Source of the DNA: Sysuimicrobium calidum
GTDB taxonomy: Bacteria > Sysuimicrobiota > Sysuimicrobiia > Sysuimicrobiales > Sysuimicrobiaceae
Assembly: GCA_031459935.1 (NCBI GenBank)
Contig: JAVKHN010000001.1
Coordinates: forward strand, 62,001 to 126,000
Length of the DNA: 64,000 nt
Reading direction: 5' to 3'
Shown here: positions 62,145 through 64,000 of the stretch, piece by piece
Layout: every line of letters begins with the position of its first letter
Numbering within the stretch: position 1 is the stretch's first letter
The notes under the pieces: generated by a model
Databases searched by the model: none
What the model was told of the DNA's origin: nothing
The model's input: only the letters and a program-made list of their open reading frames with translations
Translations under genes and position numbers: made by a program

Positions 62145-64000
62145 TTGAAGCTGGTCGTGCTGGACGCCAGCGGCCTCGTGTACCGGGCCTTCTACGCCCT
62201 TCCGTACCTCACCACCCGTGACGGTCGCCCCACCAACGCCGTGTACGGCTTCACCACCATGCTCCTCAAGGTCCTGGAGGAGGAGCGTCCCACCCACCTC
62301 GCCGCGGCCTTCGATCGCCCCGCCCCCACCTTCCGGCACGCCACCTACCGGCCCTACAAGGCCACTCGGCCCCAGATGCCGGACGATCTGCGGGTGCAGA
62401 TCCGATCCGTCCGGCGGGTGTGCGAGGCCTTCCGGGTGCCCGTGTTCGAGGTGGAGGGGTACGAGGCGGACGACGTGATCGCCACCCTGGCGCACCACGC
62501 GGAGGAGGTGGGGTTCGAGGTCCTGGTGGTCACGGGGGATCTGGATCTCCTGCAGGTGGCCACGGATCGGACGAAGGTGATGGTCACCAGCCGCGGCCTC
62601 ACGGAGACCACGGTTTACGACGCGGCCCGGGTGCGGGAACGGTTCGGGGTGCAGCCCGCACAGCTGGCGGACCTCAGGGCCCTGTGCGGGGACCCCTCGG
62701 ACAATCTGCCCGGGGTGCCCGGGGTGGGGGAGGTGACCGCGGCTCGGTTGCTGCAGCGGTTCGGAGGGGTGGAGGAGCTCCTGGAACAGCTGGACCATCT
62801 TCCCCCCACCCTCCGAGCGCGCCTCGGGCGAGCGCGAGAGCAGATCCTGCACAGCAGACAGCTCGCGCTCCTCGTGCGGGATGTCCCCCTGCGGCTGGAC
62901 TGGGAGGACCTGCGGGTGCGGCCGTACGACCCGCAGGAGGTGGCCGGGGTGTTCTCGGAGCTGGAGTTCAAGAGCCTCCTGGAGCGCCTGGGACTGGCTC
63001 CCGTCCACCACCCCGCGGGCCGCTACACCCGGGCCCCGGACTGGGTTCCCCGGCCCGCGGAGTGGGTGGCGGTGGCCCTGGACGGAACGGGAAAGCCCAT
63101 GGAGGGCACTGTGGTGGGCGTGGCCTTCTCCGCGCAGACCGGAGAGGCCACGTACGTGCCCGTGGGTGAGACCGCCCCGGCGGGGGTTGCCGCGGTGCTG
63201 GAGGGGGAGGTCCGCAAGATCAGCGCGGATGTGAAGTCAGATCTCGTGCGCCTGCGGCGCATGGGGCTGCGGCCTCAGGGCTTTGCCTTCGACACGGGAC
63301 TCGCCTCCTACGTGCTCAACCCCGGCCGACGTGCACACGACCTCCGCACCGTGGCGTGGGAGCAGATCCGGTGGCGGCTTGCAGGGAACGGCGCCGCAGA
63401 ACTGCCCCTGGAGGAGCGGTGGCGGCGGGTGTGCGAGGAGGCGGACGTGCTCCAACGCCTCCTCCCTCCCTTGCTGCAGGCCATGCGGGAGCGGGAGGTG
63501 GAACGGGTCTACTGGGAGATCGAGCTGCCCCTGGTGGAGGTCCTGGCGGAGATGGAGCTGGCGGGGGTGGCGGTGGACGTGCCCTATCTCCAGGCGCTGG
63601 GCAGGGAGTTCCGGGCACGGCTCCGGGATCTGGCGGAGGAGATCTACGCTCTGGCGGGTACGGAGTTCAACCTGAGCTCGCCCAAGCAGCTCGGGTTCGT
63701 GCTCTTCGAGAAGCTGGGGCTTCCCCGCCTGAAGCGCACGAAGACCGGGTACTCCACGGATGCGGAGGTCCTGGAGGCCCTGGCGCCCCACCACGAGGTG
63801 GTGGCGAAGATCCTGGAGTACCGGGAGCTCCATAAGCTCCTGTCCACGTACGTGGAGGTGCTCCCGAAGCTGGTGAACCCGCACACGGGTCGGGTGCACA
63901 CCACCTTCAACCAGACGGGGACCGCCACGGGTCGGCTCAGCTCCCAGGACCCCAATCTCCAGAACATCCCCGTCCGGACGGAGGAGGGGCGGAAGATCCG
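62145..64000 (+). CDS. polA: DNA polymerase I, 3' end beyond the window
   Basis: 618 residues are visible. The 5'-3' exonuclease domain shows LDASGLVYRAFYALP, YEADDVIATLA, VVTGDLDLLQ and CGDPSDNLPGVPGVGE. A 3'-5' exonuclease-like domain follows in which the usual Asp-x-Glu start reads VALDGTG, so proofreading is probably lost. The polymerase domain begins with LKRTKTGYSTDAEVLEAL and reaches NQTGTATGRLSSQDPNLQNI before the window ends. TTG 62145 follows GGGAGGAG and is 3 bases after the dnaE stop, so the two polymerases are cotranscribed. Confidence 0.95.
   Translation, partial: MKLVVLDASGLVYRAFYALPYLTTRDGRPTNAVYGFTTMLLKVLEEERPTHLAAAFDRPAPTFRHATYRPYKATRPQMPDDLRVQIRSVRRVCEAFRVPVFEVEGYEADDVIATLAHHAEEVGFEVLVVTGDLDLLQVATDRTKVMVTSRGLTETTVYDAARVRERFGVQPAQLADLRALCGDPSDNLPGVPGVGEVTAARLLQRFGGVEELLEQLDHLPPTLRARLGRAREQILHSRQLALLVRDVPLRLDWEDLRVRPYDPQEVAGVFSELEFKSLLERLGLAPVHHPAGRYTRAPDWVPRPAEWVAVALDGTGKPMEGTVVGVAFSAQTGEATYVPVGETAPAGVAAVLEGEVRKISADVKSDLVRLRRMGLRPQGFAFDTGLASYVLNPGRRAHDLRTVAWEQIRWRLAGNGAAELPLEERWRRVCEEADVLQRLLPPLLQAMREREVERVYWEIELPLVEVLAEMELAGVAVDVPYLQALGREFRARLRDLAEEIYALAGTEFNLSSPKQLGFVLFEKLGLPRLKRTKTGYSTDAEVLEALAPHHEVVAKILEYRELHKLLSTYVEVLPKLVNPHTGRVHTTFNQTGTATGRLSSQDPNLQNIPVRTEEGRKI

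Noticed and set aside
58716..63011. A 1,431-codon open frame on the minus strand opposite dnaE and polA
   Set aside because: It is antisense to two certain genes, its composition (His, Gln, Pro, Arg repeats) is that of a GC-rich shadow frame, and it has no recognisable domain.

Overview
The window is a gene-dense, very GC-rich bacterial chromosome segment. GTG and TTG starts are common, Shine-Dalgarno sites of the AGGAGG type are strong, and many genes overlap by 4 bases. It holds one complete 16S-23S-5S rRNA operon. The anti-Shine-Dalgarno is canonical (CCTCC at the 16S end). A fused TRAP permease, GatCAB, an MEP-pathway gene and GC-rich rRNA helices fit an uncultured, probably thermophilic Gram-negative-type lineage, in the neighbourhood of Armatimonadota or the CSP1-3 (Sysuimicrobiota) group. 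That placement is an impression from the 16S and protein style, not a phylogeny.

Layout. 1-10.1 kb: de novo purine operon purB(partial)-C-S-Q-L-F-M-N-H, ending in a purine-type phosphoribosyltransferase. A DUF92 membrane protein gene converges on it. 10.8-17.0 kb: rRNA operon with perfect-TTGACA promoters, processing stalks, no spacer tRNA, a strong terminator after 5S, and a 748-nt group I intron in 23S helix 69 (after E. coli position 1917) that encodes a LAGLIDADG homing endonuclease. 17.0-23.0 kb: HxlR regulator/DoxX pair, small membrane proteins, ispG, a sulfide:quinone reductase-like flavoprotein and a PEP-swivel-domain protein. 23.0-33.3 kb (minus strand): secE-nusG-rplK-rplA, then rplJ-rplL behind an attenuator-like L10 leader, then rpoB-rpoC behind a further promoter. 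33.3-40 kb: a secreted CsgG/FlgO-like protein, a structured short transcript, a coiled-coil protein, an ECF-like sigma factor, a GalE-type epimerase, a stand-alone LigD phosphoesterase, a lytic transglycosylase and RlmD. 40-44.3 kb: an operon of two small membrane proteins, ApbE, a ferric-reductase-like haem membrane protein and an OmpR-type two-component pair. 44.4-50.9 kb: phosphoesterase plus unknown gene, fused TRAP permease plus arginase, a LysR regulator with a visible operator, and a nucleotidyltransferase-domain protein. 51-57.3 kb: NtrC-type activator, sigma-54 (with an unusual zinc ribbon), an Nfu_N-domain protein and gatCAB. 57.3-64 kb: class III aminotransferase, dnaE and the 5' part of polA.

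How they fit. Most of the window is housekeeping: purine synthesis, ribosome and RNA polymerase, replication, and indirect aminoacylation by GatCAB. Arginase, the TRAP permease and the GABA-type aminotransferase suggest amino-acid or carboxylate catabolism. The most distinctive items are the 23S intron with its partly overlapping ORF and ribozyme core, the sigma-54 carrying a CxxC-x8-CxxC insertion beside its activator, the flavin/haem redox operon with a perfect palindrome upstream, and several RNA-level control structures.
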